Notes: generated by a model from the sequence alone, not told the origin. Shown: positions 16,352-25,421, counted from the stretch's first letter. The stretch: DNA of 64,000 bases from a bacterium (GCA_018266105.1 JAFEBA010000044.1:21391-85390); one strand, 5' to 3'. Numbers and translations are program-made.

Positions 16352-17847
16352 ATTCGACCGAACCAGTCCGAGCCCACCGGACTCAGACCGTGCTGGCGAA
16401 ATCCCTGGACCTTACCCTGAGCATCGGTGAGAAACGAAACTTCAAAATCATCCACTTCGACCGCCTCATCGACGGGGTGAGCCCAAAATGTGTCGCGATT
16501 GAGATGGCGTAGCAAAAATTCGCGCTGGCTCAACTGCAGCACCAGAGCTCCATTGCGTTCCAGGACCCGTACCCGGCCCAAAAAATCGTTCTCGAACTGG
16601 CCGGTGTAGAGCGCGTTGGCCAGAGCTGGTTCCGACCCGGCAGCGGGCTTAGGCTGCTCCACCAGAAACGAACTCATGGCCTGGTTGACCTTGTGCTGGG
16701 TGTCCCGCACCAGTTGAGTATTCAACTGACCGGTATCATAAAGATCCACCACCCCGGCCGCTACGGCCTCGGGGATCCCACTGGGGAAGGCATTGGTGGC
16801 CGCCACCACTCCCAGATCCTCCTGAGGAACTAGCGTCACCACGGTGCGCACCCCTTTGCTGAATGCGCCGGAATGGCTGACCACGTAGCGTCCATGCTGG
16901 TCATAGCGAATAGCCCAGCCCAGGGCGTAATAACCTTTATCGGAAAAATCACCCGGATTGTTCCGCGTGACCGCCTGAATGTTATAGGTTTCCTCCAGCA
17001 CCTCGGGAGCGATCAACTGACGGCCCCCCAGCTTGCCCTTGGCCAGGTGGAACTGGGCCCAGCGAGCAAAATCGCGAATCGAACAGGACACCCCACCGGC
17101 AGGTGCCTGGGCCTGGGCGTTGCGCAGGGTGGGCTGAACCTTGCCATCGCGAATGAAATGGGTGGTCGCGCGATTGGTCTTGCTCAGAAAGTCACGATAG
17201 CGAGCGCTGGCCGAGGTCATCCCCAGGGGCACAAACAGCTCTTTTTCCATCACCTCTTCGAATGGCGCCCCGTAAGCCCGCGCGGCCGCCTCTCCCCCCA
17301 GGGTATAACCATAATTGGAATAAGCGTAGCCGCTGCGAAAGGGGTAAGCCGGGGGCAAAAATCGCAGTTGATGTAAAATGGCCGGGCGGTCCAACCCGAG
17401 TTCCTCCAGCATATCGCCAGCGAAGCCGGGCAGTCCACTACGATGGCTCAGCATGTCTCGGAGACTGGCCCGAGGAGTGACCCAATCCTGGTAGAAGCGA
17501 AACTCGGGCACGTAGCGCTGAATCGGGTCGTCCCAATCCAACCGATGTTGCGACACCAAAGCGGCCACCATGGTGCTGGTGATCGGCTTGGAACAGGAGG
17601 CCATCTGAAAAACGGTGTCGGCGTCGACCCGCTCAGGCTTGCCCAGCTGGCGCACACCATAGCCTTGGATGTAGACCACCTCACCCTTGTAGATCACGGC
17701 CAGGGCAGCCCCCGGCGCGCCCGACTCTTTCAAAAGCGAATCCACCACAGAGTCCAGTTGAGGCAGATTCTTGAGAAAAGCCGGCCCAGGATCCGCTCCC
17801 ACAGCCGAGATCAGCAAGCAGCTAAAGAGAAAGGTCTTCCAAATCAT
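16348..17847 (-). CDS. secreted serine hydrolase, beta-lactamase/esterase class C fold
   Basis: The 499-residue protein begins with a signal peptide (MIWKTFLFSCLLISAVGA). The PF00144 domain shows the SxxK motif (MASCSKPIT, Ser84 and Lys87), the Tyr motif YSNYG and the HSGA block. A C-terminal DUF3471-like beta domain (about 400-499) follows. This fold includes penicillin-binding proteins, D-amino peptidases and esterases; it does not by itself mean antibiotic resistance. It acts in the periplasm. It is convergent with the large kinase and on the same strand as the pseudouridine synthase upstream. Confidence 0.9.
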   Translation of the reverse strand: MIWKTFLFSCLLISAVGADPGPAFLKNLPQLDSVVDSLLKESGAPGAALAVIYKGEVVYIQGYGVRQLGKPERVDADTVFQMASCSKPITSTMVAALVSQHRLDWDDPIQRYVPEFRFYQDWVTPRASLRDMLSHRSGLPGFAGDMLEELGLDRPAILHQLRFLPPAYPFRSGYAYSNYGYTLGGEAAARAYGAPFEEVMEKELFVPLGMTSASARYRDFLSKTNRATTHFIRDGKVQPTLRNAQAQAPAGGVSCSIRDFARWAQFHLAKGKLGGRQLIAPEVLEETYNIQAVTRNNPGDFSDKGYYALGWAIRYDQHGRYVVSHSGAFSKGVRTVVTLVPQEDLGVVAATNAFPSGIPEAVAAGVVDLYDTGQLNTQLVRDTQHKVNQAMSSFLVEQPKPAAGSEPALANALYTGQFENDFLGRVRVLERNGALVLQLSQREFLLRHLNRDTFWAHPVDEAVEVDDFEVSFLTDAQGKVQGFRQHGLSPVGSDWFGRI

Positions 17848-17893
17848 GGTTGCAGGTTGTGCTCACCAATGGGCTCATTCCTGCCCGGACCGG

Positions 17894-18613
17894 TCAGGCC
17901 AGCATGGAGCTGATATCCTGGGGCGGGTCCACTCGCCAGTGAAACTCGCCGACCTGCATCTCGACAGCGCTGAGCAGGTGCCGCTGAATCCTCAGTTGTT
18001 GTTCCAGACGCGGGGTCCAACCATGGTCCAAAAACTCCACAAAAAACGACTCATCCGGGCCGTAAATCTTGTCTCCCAGCACCGGGTGTCCGATGTAGCT
18101 GAGATGCACACGAATCTGGTGCATGCGACCCGTCTCCGGGACCACTTCCAGCAATGCCAGTCGGTCAGGCAGTCGGCGCAGTACTCGCCAGGAGGTGATG
18201 GCGGCTTTTCCGTCGGGCACGACGGCCTGCTTCAAGCGCACCAGACTGCCGCGCAAGGGACCGATAGGAGCTTCGATCAGGCCCTCATCTTGAGCCGGCC
18301 AGCCCTGGACGATAGTCCAGTACACCTTACGGGCTGACTCAAACCGGCCGCACCACTTCTTGTGGTTGCTTTTGGAAATCAGCACCAATCCGCTGGTCTC
18401 CCGATCCAGACGGTTGACAAAGTGCGGGGAACATTCCCCCAAATACAGGCGCACTCGCGAGATCAGGCTGGAAAACTCATCGCCGGTGGTGGGATGGCAG
18501 ACCAGATCCCCCGGCTTATCCACCACCAGGTAGTCCTCGCCTTCATCCACCACCCGCAGCCGGGCACTCTCCTGGAGGGTCTTGTTCAAAGTCAGACCCT
18601 TGCTTCCCGTCAT
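17894..18613 (-). CDS. RluA-family RNA pseudouridine synthase
   Basis: The 239-residue protein contains the catalytic block HFVNRLDRETSGLVLISKS, where the Asp of RLD is the family nucleophile, plus LVVDKPGDLVCHPT at the N-terminus and GRMHQIRVHLSYIGHPVLGD, all typical of RluA/RluC/RluD enzymes. It isomerises uridines in rRNA or tRNA. There is no S4 domain, so it is of the short, RluA-like type; the exact RNA site cannot be read. It is 46 bases upstream of the serine hydrolase on the same strand. Confidence 0.92.
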   Translation of the reverse strand: MTGSKGLTLNKTLQESARLRVVDEGEDYLVVDKPGDLVCHPTTGDEFSSLISRVRLYLGECSPHFVNRLDRETSGLVLISKSNHKKWCGRFESARKVYWTIVQGWPAQDEGLIEAPIGPLRGSLVRLKQAVVPDGKAAITSWRVLRRLPDRLALLEVVPETGRMHQIRVHLSYIGHPVLGDKIYGPDESFFVEFLDHGWTPRLEQQLRIQRHLLSAVEMQVGEFHWRVDPPQDISSMLA

Positions 18614-18669
18614 CGCCAGTCATCCCTTGTAAAGAATGAACCTCCAGCCTGAGGGCGTAGTGTCGCAAG

Positions 18670-19374
18670 ATGATCACCAATTCGTTGGGGCAGCCGCTGG
18701 GCCAGCCGATCCAATGGTCGGGCGCGCTTCGGCCGCAACGCCAGAGTTTGGGGCCAGGCCGCTTTTGCAGTTTGCAACCCCTGCAGGCGGCCCAACACGC
18801 TGCCCAGCTCTACGCAGCCCAGGCCCTGGATGCGGGCGGCGCCAATTGGACCTACCTCCCCCATCCCCCTCCGATCGACCTGGAAGACTACCGGCAGCGC
18901 CTGGAAATCCAGCAGCAAAGCCCCGACCCGCTCTTTTACACAGTGCTCAGCCCTGAGGGTGAGGCCGTAGGCACGGCCAGCTACCTGCGCATCCAGCCAG
19001 AGGCGGGCAGCATCGAGGTCGGCTACATTCATTTTACTCCCCGCATGCAAAGAACTGCGATGAGCACCGAAGCCATGTATCTGATGATGAGGCACGCCTT
19101 CGAGGATCTGGGCTATCGCCGCTATGAATGGAAGTGCGACAGTCTGAACGCTCCCTCGCGGGCGGCTGCCCTGCGGCTAGGTTTCCGCTTTGAGGGCATT
19201 TTTCGCCAGGATCGGGTGGTTAAAGGCCATAATCGCGACACCGCCTGGTATTCCGTGATCGATGGCGAATGGCCTGAGCTCAAGCGCGCCTTTCAAGCCT
19301 GGTTGGCTCCGGAAAATTTCGACTCCCGAGGGGTTCAGCGCCGTCCTTTACGGCTTCAACCAGAAGCGCACTAG
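18670..19374 (+). CDS. GNAT-family N-acetyltransferase (RimJ/RimL-like)
   Basis: The protein of 234 residues has the acetyltransferase_3 pattern: GTASYLRIQPEAGSIEVGYI, then an acetyl-CoA loop region around RTAMSTEAMYLMMRHAFEDL, then WKCDSLNAPSRAAALRLGFR. This subgroup acetylates amino groups of proteins or small molecules; many uncharacterised members are annotated as RimL-like. The first 60 residues (PIQWSGALRPQRQSLGPGRF) fit the usual N-terminal substrate-side segment. It is divergent from the pseudouridine synthase, and its 3' end overlaps the convergent hydrolase gene by 27 bases. Confidence 0.88.
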   Translation: MITNSLGQPLGQPIQWSGALRPQRQSLGPGRFCSLQPLQAAQHAAQLYAAQALDAGGANWTYLPHPPPIDLEDYRQRLEIQQQSPDPLFYTVLSPEGEAVGTASYLRIQPEAGSIEVGYIHFTPRMQRTAMSTEAMYLMMRHAFEDLGYRRYEWKCDSLNAPSRAAALRLGFRFEGIFRQDRVVKGHNRDTAWYSVIDGEWPELKRAFQAWLAPENFDSRGVQRRPLRLQPEAH

Positions 19375-20376
19375 CTCGCTGGCCGCCCGCTGGAAGGTCG
19401 CCGGATCGGGACGCTGATAGACGATATCGTCGTACCGGCGCCGGGGGTCCAGAGCGTGACCGCACTTGGGAAAATAGACGAAGCGCTTGTTCCCTTTCTT
19501 CCAGACGGAATTCTCGCAGATCTCCACCGCCTTGACGAAGTAAGCCGGAGTCTGATTGTCCCACTCGCCCTGCAAGAAAACCGTGGGACAGGTGGACTGT
19601 TCGATCATTTGCGCGGTCGCGGGCAGACTTGCCTCATCGCGGCGCCAGGCATCCTCAATCAGGGGCCGCAAAAGCAAATTAGACCAGTTCCCTCCCTGAA
19701 ACTCAGAACGGCTTAGACAACCGTCCCGGTCCAGGTCGAGAATGCTCATTTGAGGGCGCAAAGTGTCGTTCAGCTCGGCCGGCTCCAGCACCAGACTATG
19801 GTTCTTGTCCAGATCATAAAAGTAGTCCAGGGAGCGATAAGCGACCTGTTCCAGCACCAGCGTTTCCATCGAGTTGGCGGAGGTGCCGATCAGGCCCAGA
19901 CCGGCAATTTTGCCGTCCTGTCGCGCCACCTGTTGAGCCACCCAGGTGCCCTCGCTGTGCCCAACCAAAAAAACCGGTAAGCCCGGGCACTTGGAGCGAG
20001 CCAGCGCCACCGCGCTGGTCGCATCCTGGATAAAAGCCAGAGCCGGGTGCTCCAGGAGCGAGCGCAGAGGTCCCTCGGCCTTTTGCTGACGCAGTGCGTA
20101 GTTGCGCTTATCGTAGCGCAACACGGCCAGATCCTGGCCCTGCAGCGCCGCTGAGAGATCAGCGAAAAACGGATTGGGCTTATGGTCCTGGCTGGCTTCA
20201 GCCAGTTCCTCGTCCATATTATTGGCGCCCGAACCATGAATCAGCACCACCACGCCGCGAGCCCCCGCGGGAACGTCCAATCGTCCCGGCAGACTGTAGC
20301 TGGCATCCACCGGAACTTGAACCGGTTCCGCACTGACGGCTGCGCCCCAAGCCAGGGCCAGCAACCACCGTTTCAT
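19348..20376 (-). CDS. secreted alpha/beta hydrolase with two EF-hand-like loops
   Basis: The protein of 342 residues starts with a signal peptide (MKRWLLALAWGAAVSA). The alpha/beta hydrolase core has the oxyanion stretch LIHGSGANN, the nucleophile elbow GHSEG (Ser141), Asp273 and His307 (CGHALD). Between strand regions, two calcium-binding-type loops occur in the lid: DKNHSLVLEPAE (190-201) and DLDRDGCLSRSE (214-225). Calcium could therefore control the lid. It overlaps the NADAR gene by four bases (ATGA) and ends the MOSC-NADAR-hydrolase operon. Start chosen at the signal peptide; the frame is open further upstream. Confidence 0.87.
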   Translation of the reverse strand: MKRWLLALAWGAAVSAEPVQVPVDASYSLPGRLDVPAGARGVVVLIHGSGANNMDEELAEASQDHKPNPFFADLSAALQGQDLAVLRYDKRNYALRQQKAEGPLRSLLEHPALAFIQDATSAVALARSKCPGLPVFLVGHSEGTWVAQQVARQDGKIAGLGLIGTSANSMETLVLEQVAYRSLDYFYDLDKNHSLVLEPAELNDTLRPQMSILDLDRDGCLSRSEFQGGNWSNLLLRPLIEDAWRRDEASLPATAQMIEQSTCPTVFLQGEWDNQTPAYFVKAVEICENSVWKKGNKRFVYFPKCGHALDPRRRYDDIVYQRPDPATFQRAASELVRFWLKP

Positions 20377-20918
20377 GACAGTTTGGCCCGCACTTCCATG
20401 AGGGCAAAACCCAGCAGATTCAGACCCAGCCATTGAGATGGGTCGGCGCAGCGCGGATCGTCTTCGGCCAACCCGATGCCCCAGATGCGGTCGACCGGAC
20501 TGGCTTCCACCAGCACCCGCTCTCCGGTCCCCACCAGGAACCGCCGGATATTCTCGTTCTGCTCAAACTTGGCCAGATTGCCGGAGACCACAATTTCATA
20601 GCGATGGCGGCGCCACACCTCTTCCACGAAGCCGCCCACCTGGGCCCCCAGCTTCTTAGCTTCGGCCGGAGTGGCCGCTTCCAAAATCTTCACCAGGGCG
20701 CCCTCATCCCCGAAAAGCCTGGCCTTCTCGGCCATCATATAGTGCTCGGCGCTGGCGTAGCGGACCCTTTCCACCACGAAGGGCTGGACCCACCACTGCG
20801 AAAAACAGCCCTTTCCAATTGAACCGTCGCGCTGGGGCCGGTGGCCCCAAAAGTAGAGATACTTGGGCTGCAGGCCATTACCCACGGCCGTGCGCAGTGA
20901 CATCACGTCCATTTTCAT
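20373..20918 (-). CDS. NADAR-family N-glycosidase (YbiA-like)
   Basis: The 181-residue protein has the NADAR (DUF1768) signature: FSQWWVQPFVVERVRYASAE, HYMMAEKARLFGDE, then the C-terminal WGIGL block and a WLGLNLLGFALMEVR helix. Characterised members (bacterial YbiA, plant COG3236) remove riboflavin-pathway intermediates by N-glycosidic cleavage, and other members act on ADP-ribosylated guanine. It overlaps both neighbours by ATGA, so it is translated with the MOSC and hydrolase genes. Confidence 0.92.
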   Translation of the reverse strand: MKMDVMSLRTAVGNGLQPKYLYFWGHRPQRDGSIGKGCFSQWWVQPFVVERVRYASAEHYMMAEKARLFGDEGALVKILEAATPAEAKKLGAQVGGFVEEVWRRHRYEIVVSGNLAKFEQNENIRRFLVGTGERVLVEASPVDRIWGIGLAEDDPRCADPSQWLGLNLLGFALMEVRAKLS

Positions 20919-21451
20919 AGGACAAAGATCTCCGAGCCGCTCTGGCAGCGGCCAGCCTGCACCACTCGGGCGTTGATGCCGCGCAGCTTGAGATGTCGAT
21001 GTTCGGCGGCATTTACAAACTGATGTGCTTCCAGGCCGAAGCGCTCGGCGAATTTTTTACAGCCGGTGTGGGGTTGCTCGGTCACTTCAATCACGGCCGT
21101 GCCCAGACCCAAGCGGGTGCCCACCGGCAGATGCTGCTCAGACAGGTCGAAATCCACGATGAGCTGGTCGCCAGCCCACTGCCACTTCTGGCGATCCGGG
21201 CAAATGGCGGCCAGCACCCGAGCATTCATGAGGTTCAACTGCATATCTGGATGAGGAGTCCGGTCCGGCCTGCGAGAGCTGGGGCGGCGCGACCAGTTGT
21301 CCCCGCAAAGCCCCTCCCTGAGGCAAAACTCCGCCTCCTCCAGTACTTCGCGTGCATCCACCTCAGGCCGCCGCACCAACATCTCGATTCGGCCACGCCC
21401 GCGGGGCGACTGGCGAATGTGTTCCAAGTGTTCCAACATAGCCCCTATCAT
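20915..21451 (-). CDS. MOSC-domain protein
   Basis: The protein of 178 residues contains MOSC-type features: VGTRLGLGTAVIEVTEQPHT followed by GCKKFAERFG with a conserved Cys, and HLKLRGINARVVQAG. MOSC domains carry sulfur in molybdenum-cofactor sulfurases and in mARC/YiiM-type reductases. Here it is a stand-alone domain with a 70-residue N-terminal extension. First gene of a three-gene ATGA-coupled operon. An ATG 12 bases downstream (21439) is an alternative start. Confidence 0.88.
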   Translation of the reverse strand: MIGAMLEHLEHIRQSPRGRGRIEMLVRRPEVDAREVLEEAEFCLREGLCGDNWSRRPSSRRPDRTPHPDMQLNLMNARVLAAICPDRQKWQWAGDQLIVDFDLSEQHLPVGTRLGLGTAVIEVTEQPHTGCKKFAERFGLEAHQFVNAAEHRHLKLRGINARVVQAGRCQSGSEIFVL

Positions 21452-21454
21452 TCT

Positions 21455-21474
21455 GGCGGCCGCATTCGGCCGCC
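21455..21474. promoter_or_regulatory. perfect 8-base inverted repeat between divergent genes
   Basis: GGCGGCCG (21455-21462) and CGGCCGCC (21467-21474) flank a 4-base loop, in the 64-base gap between the divergent MOSC operon and the C39-like peptidase. It may be an operator or a transcript hairpin. Confidence 0.4.
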
Positions 21475-21495
21475 TGCCGGAAGGGTCTGGTGATC

Positions 21496-21515
21496 CGGGT
21501 GCAAAAAATCACCCG
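21496..21515 (+). promoter_or_regulatory. hairpin abutting the ATG of the C39-like peptidase
   Basis: CGGGTG (21496-21501) and CACCCG (21510-21515) form a perfect 6-base stem with an A-rich 8-base loop, and the ATG follows at 21516 with no gap. No Shine-Dalgarno is present. The structure could block or position ribosomes. Confidence 0.4.
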
Positions 21516-22361
21516 ATGAAGTTCCTGTTTCTGGCCCTCTTGCTCAGTTGGCCCTGCCTGGCCGAGGAAGTGCGCATTCGCCAGCAGCCGGCCCAGAGCC
21601 GGGTGGTGGTCCGCGATGGGGTCATCTTCTGCCCCCTTCAGAGCCTGGCCCAGGAACTGGGCGCATCCGAATCCTTCAGCCTGCAGGACGGTCGGGTGAC
21701 GGTCAACGGTAAGAGTCTGGAGCTACAGGAAGACGGTGGCGAACCCATCGTCAACGCCCTCGAATTTTGCAAGGCTCTGGGCGGTAAAGTGACCCAGCCG
21801 GAACGAGGAGTGCTGGGACTGTATCCGCCGGCAGCCAGGTCCGGCCCGGTGAACCGCACCGACCCCTCCAGCTACTTCATCTCCCAGGTGCGCTCCAGCA
21901 CCAACCCCACCGGCACGGTGGATAACAGCAACTGCGGACCGGCTTCACTGGCCATGGCGGCCCGGGCCTTTGGCAAGTGGCCTTTGGAGATCGCCGACAA
22001 CGACTTTCCGGGTATGATGACCTGGATCCGCCGGACCATGGGTCACAAAACCGATGAGATGCAGGGCACCAACTTCCCCTGGTTGACCCGCGCGGCCGAT
22101 CAGCTCAAGTTGCCCAACAAGCTCTTTCTGAACTACGACGAACTCCCCGGTCACCTGGCCAGGGGCCGCCTGGTCTTGGTGACGGGCTACCTGCAGGATC
22201 TGGGCTTACCCGGTGGAGGCCACGCGATGCTGGTGGTGGGGGCTCGCGGAGACGACTTTTTAATAAATGATCCCGGCCTTTTCTACAAAATACCCGGCTC
22301 TGCCGTGCGCTCGACCGATCTGCGTCGGTTCTTCAAAATGGGAATCGCCGTCGGTCCTTAA
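21516..22361 (+). CDS. secreted C39-like cysteine peptidase
   Basis: The 281-residue protein starts with a signal peptide (MKFLFLALLLSWPCLA). Residues 25-100 resemble the copper-amine-oxidase N-terminal-like domain (VVVRDGVIFCPLQSLAQELG), a common wall-associated module. Residues 125-270 are a C39_2-type papain-like domain with Cys140 (SNCGPASLAMAA), His236 (GGHAMLVVGA) and Asp252 (INDPG). It probably cleaves proteins or peptides in the periplasm. The frame is open for 219 bases further upstream into the MOSC gene, but the signal peptide fixes the start. Confidence 0.86.
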   Translation: MKFLFLALLLSWPCLAEEVRIRQQPAQSRVVVRDGVIFCPLQSLAQELGASESFSLQDGRVTVNGKSLELQEDGGEPIVNALEFCKALGGKVTQPERGVLGLYPPAARSGPVNRTDPSSYFISQVRSSTNPTGTVDNSNCGPASLAMAARAFGKWPLEIADNDFPGMMTWIRRTMGHKTDEMQGTNFPWLTRAADQLKLPNKLFLNYDELPGHLARGRLVLVTGYLQDLGLPGGGHAMLVVGARGDDFLINDPGLFYKIPGSAVRSTDLRRFFKMGIAVGP

Positions 22362-22593
22362 GAAGCCCGCTCCACACCTGCGGGCCGGCCTGCAAAAAAG
22401 GTTCACGCCCGGGCCGGGGGGAAGTTCGGCCCATGATTCCACTGTCTTCGCAGAACAGACCTGGCCTGGCGCCGCAGCCTCTGAAGAGCTGCCTGATGAC
22501 CTGCGAAATGGGCGTATCTTCCGTGGTCAGGAGCCTGACAGGCATCGGTATCGCCGGAACCATCAGCCACATCTGGCATAAGAAAGGTGACTC

Positions 22594-24588
22594 ATGACGA
22601 CCCTTACACTCAATGAAAAAGCTCTGGCGCGCGCCGCCAACGAGGCTCGCGGACTGGCCATGGACGCCATCCACACCTGCAGCAGCGGGCACCTCGGGCT
22701 GCCTCTCGGATGTGCCGAAATCGGCGCGGTGCTCTTTGGCCATGCCCTGAGCTATAACCCGGACCAACCCAAATGGCTGAACCGCGACCGTTTCGTCCTC
22801 AGCGCCGGCCACGGGTCCATGTTTTTGTACGGCTGGCTCCACCTGGCCGGCTACCGAGTCAGCCTGGATGATGTCAAGAAATTCCGGGTTCTTCACTCCA
22901 TCACGCCGGGCCATCCGGAATTCCACTGGACCGAAGGGGTGGAAGCCACCACCGGTCCTCTCGGGCAGGGCATCAGCAATGCCGTGGGTTACGCCGTCTC
23001 GGCCAAGATGGCCGAGGCCGAGTACAACACGGCTGAGCACAAAATTTTCGATCACCACGTGGTCTGTCTGGCTGGGGACGGCTGCATGCAGGAAGGCGTG
23101 GCCATGGAATCGCTGGCCTTCGCCGGCCACTTCAAGCTGGACAACCTCATTCTGCTCTACGACAGCAATGACGTCACTCTGGACGCCATGGCCTCGGCCA
23201 CCCAGAGCGAAAACACTCAGAAGCGCTTCGAAGCCATTGAATGGGATGTCCAGCAGGTCGACGGCCACGACCTGACGGCTTTCCTGGCCGCCTTCGAGAA
23301 AGCCAAAGCCGCTCACGGCAAGCCCCAGCTGATCATCTGCAAAACCCTGATCGGCAAGGGAATCCCGGAGGTGGCCGGCACCGCCAAAGCTCACGGTGAA
23401 GGAGGCGCCAAGTTCATCGACTCGGCCCGCAAGGCATTGGGCTTACCTGAGGAACACTTCTTTGTGTCCCAGGAAACGCGGGACTTCTTCGCCCAGCATG
23501 GTCAGCAGCAAAAGGCCCGCTTCCAGCAATGGGAAAGCCTGTTTGAAGCCTGGCAGAAAGCCAATCCGGAGAAAGCCCGGCAGCTGCAAACCGCCCTCAA
23601 CGGTGAAGTTCCCGCCGACCTGCTCTCCAAAGTGCCGGAATTCCCGGCCGATAGCAAGATCGCCACCCGCAAAGCTGGGCAAGAGGTGTTGCAACCGCTG
23701 GCCGCGGCCGTGCCCTGGTTGATGTCAGGTAGCGCTGACCTGCACGGCTCCACCCTCAACTATATTGCCGCCTCTCAGGACTGGGGCCCGGACCACTGGG
23801 GCGGGCGCAATATCCGCTTCGGAATCCGCGAGCATGGCATGTGCGGTATTATGAACGGCATCGCTTACGACGGCCTGTTCCGCGCCTCGGGCGCCACCTT
23901 CCTGGTATTTGCCGACTATTGTCGCGGTTCGATCCGACTGGCTGCTCTTTCTGGCCTGCCCACCCTTTACATCTTCACCCACGACAGCGTTGGCGTCGGA
24001 GAAGACGGACCCACTCACCAGCCGGTGGAGACGGTCAGCAGCCTGCGACTGATTCCCAATCTGGACGTCATCCGTCCGGCCGATCCGGAGGAAACGGCAG
24101 GCGCTTTCGTAGCCGCTTTGAGCCGCCAGGACGGCCCCACCCTGTTGTCTCTGACTCGTCAGGCTGTGCCCATGCTCAATGAAGCCTCGGCTCAGGAGCG
24201 CCGCCAGGGTGTGGCCAAAGGCGCCTACGTTCTGATGAAAGAGAAAGGCGAGTTGCAGACCATCCTGATGGCCTCGGGTAGCGAAGTGCAGCACGCCGTG
24301 GCCGCCGCCAAGACCCTGGGAGAAGGTGTGCGGGTGGTCAGTGTCCCCAGCTTCCGCCGCTTTGAGCAGCAGGACTCCAGCTATCACGAGCAGGTGCTCC
24401 CCGCCAGTTGCACCCGTCGCGTGGCCATCGAAGCCGGCGTCACCGGCCTCTGGTGGAAGTACGTGGGCCTGAAAGGGCAGGTCGTCGGGATCGACCGCTT
24501 CGGAATGAGTGCCCCGGGCGACAAGGTCATGAAAGAACTCGGCATTTCCGCGGACCACCTGGTCGAGGTGGTCAACCAACTCGGTTAA
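22594..24588 (+). CDS. tkt: transketolase
   Basis: The 664-residue protein has the full transketolase length. Visible blocks are SSGHLGLPLGCAEIGAVLFG, RDRFVLSAGHGSMFLYGWLH, the thiamine-diphosphate motif GDGCMQEGVAMES, GIREHGMCGIMNGIA and the C-terminal RRVAIEAGVTGLWWKYVG. It moves two-carbon ketol units between sugar phosphates in the pentose-phosphate pathway, using thiamine diphosphate and Mg. An AAAGGTG Shine-Dalgarno precedes the ATG. The 232-base gap before it holds no gene that I can support. The stop codon overlaps the Nei start (TAATG). Confidence 0.96.
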   Translation: MTTLTLNEKALARAANEARGLAMDAIHTCSSGHLGLPLGCAEIGAVLFGHALSYNPDQPKWLNRDRFVLSAGHGSMFLYGWLHLAGYRVSLDDVKKFRVLHSITPGHPEFHWTEGVEATTGPLGQGISNAVGYAVSAKMAEAEYNTAEHKIFDHHVVCLAGDGCMQEGVAMESLAFAGHFKLDNLILLYDSNDVTLDAMASATQSENTQKRFEAIEWDVQQVDGHDLTAFLAAFEKAKAAHGKPQLIICKTLIGKGIPEVAGTAKAHGEGGAKFIDSARKALGLPEEHFFVSQETRDFFAQHGQQQKARFQQWESLFEAWQKANPEKARQLQTALNGEVPADLLSKVPEFPADSKIATRKAGQEVLQPLAAAVPWLMSGSADLHGSTLNYIAASQDWGPDHWGGRNIRFGIREHGMCGIMNGIAYDGLFRASGATFLVFADYCRGSIRLAALSGLPTLYIFTHDSVGVGEDGPTHQPVETVSSLRLIPNLDVIRPADPEETAGAFVAALSRQDGPTLLSLTRQAVPMLNEASAQERRQGVAKGAYVLMKEKGELQTILMASGSEVQHAVAAAKTLGEGVRVVSVPSFRRFEQQDSSYHEQVLPASCTRRVAIEAGVTGLWWKYVGLKGQVVGIDRFGMSAPGDKVMKELGISADHLVEVVNQLG

Positions 24589-25421
24589 TGCCCGAAGGTC
24601 CAGAAATCCACGCGCAGGCCGTTCGTCTTCAGTTCCTGAAAGGCGAGCGGCCTCGCCTTGTCTCTCCCTACCTGCCTGAGCTCGAAAGGTTGCAGGGCAA
24701 GAGGGTCAAAGAGGTTGGCGCGCGGGGCAAAGCCTTCCTCATCACGTTCGAGGGCAATCGCACTTTATATGCACACATGCAACTCTATGGACGCTGGGTC
24801 TTTGGCAAACCCGGCCAGGTCGACAAGACCAATCGCCAAATGCGCCTCTCGCTGGGTACCGAAAGCCAGGAAGCTCGTCTTTACAGCGCCACCGATATCG
24901 AGATCCTCAGCACCCTGCAGCAGCACCCGTATCTGAGCAAGCTGGGTCCGGATTTACTCGACCCCGGCGTTGGCCTGCCGGAACTGAAGGCCCAACTGCT
25001 GGACAGGCGCTTTTCCGGCCGCCGCCTGGCCGGATTGCTGCTGGATCAGAGCTTTTGGGCCGGCCCCGGCAACTATCTGCGCAGCGAGATTCTGTTCTGT
25101 GCCGGCCTCACACCCGAAACCCGGCCCCGTGACCTGAGTTCGGACCAACAAGATCAGCTGGCCCGAATTGCCCAGGGCCTGGCTCGCCGCTCCCTCAAAA
25201 CCAAAGGCCTGACCAATCACCCGAAACTGATCCAAAAGGCGAAAAAAGACGGACAGACTCGTCGCTATTACCGTCACTGGGTCTTCAACCGACTGGGACG
25301 GCCCTGCTGGATCTGCCAGAGCCCGATTCGCAAGGAAGAATGGGGCGGCCGTCGCCTCTACCGCTGTCTGGAATGTGCGGGCGGTGGAGAATTGGAAATG
25401 CAATTTGAGGATGTGGAATAA
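24588..25421 (+). CDS. nei: endonuclease VIII / Fpg-family DNA glycosylase
   Basis: A protein of 277 residues starts MPEGPEI, where Pro2 and Glu3 are the catalytic N-terminal residues once Met is removed. TRGK-equivalent block ARGKAFLITF and the H2TH-type region GPGNYLRSEILF follow. The C-terminal zinc finger has CWICQ and CLEC pairs. The arrangement is closer to Nei (endonuclease VIII) than to Fpg. It removes oxidised pyrimidines and cuts the abasic site. Its ATG shares a base with the transketolase stop, so the two are translationally coupled. Confidence 0.93.
   Translation: MPEGPEIHAQAVRLQFLKGERPRLVSPYLPELERLQGKRVKEVGARGKAFLITFEGNRTLYAHMQLYGRWVFGKPGQVDKTNRQMRLSLGTESQEARLYSATDIEILSTLQQHPYLSKLGPDLLDPGVGLPELKAQLLDRRFSGRRLAGLLLDQSFWAGPGNYLRSEILFCAGLTPETRPRDLSSDQQDQLARIAQGLARRSLKTKGLTNHPKLIQKAKKDGQTRRYYRHWVFNRLGRPCWICQSPIRKEEWGGRRLYRCLECAGGGELEMQFEDVE

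Noticed and set aside
22333..23394. 353-codon minus-strand ORF over transketolase
   Set aside because: Transketolase on the plus strand is beyond doubt; the antisense frame has no domain.
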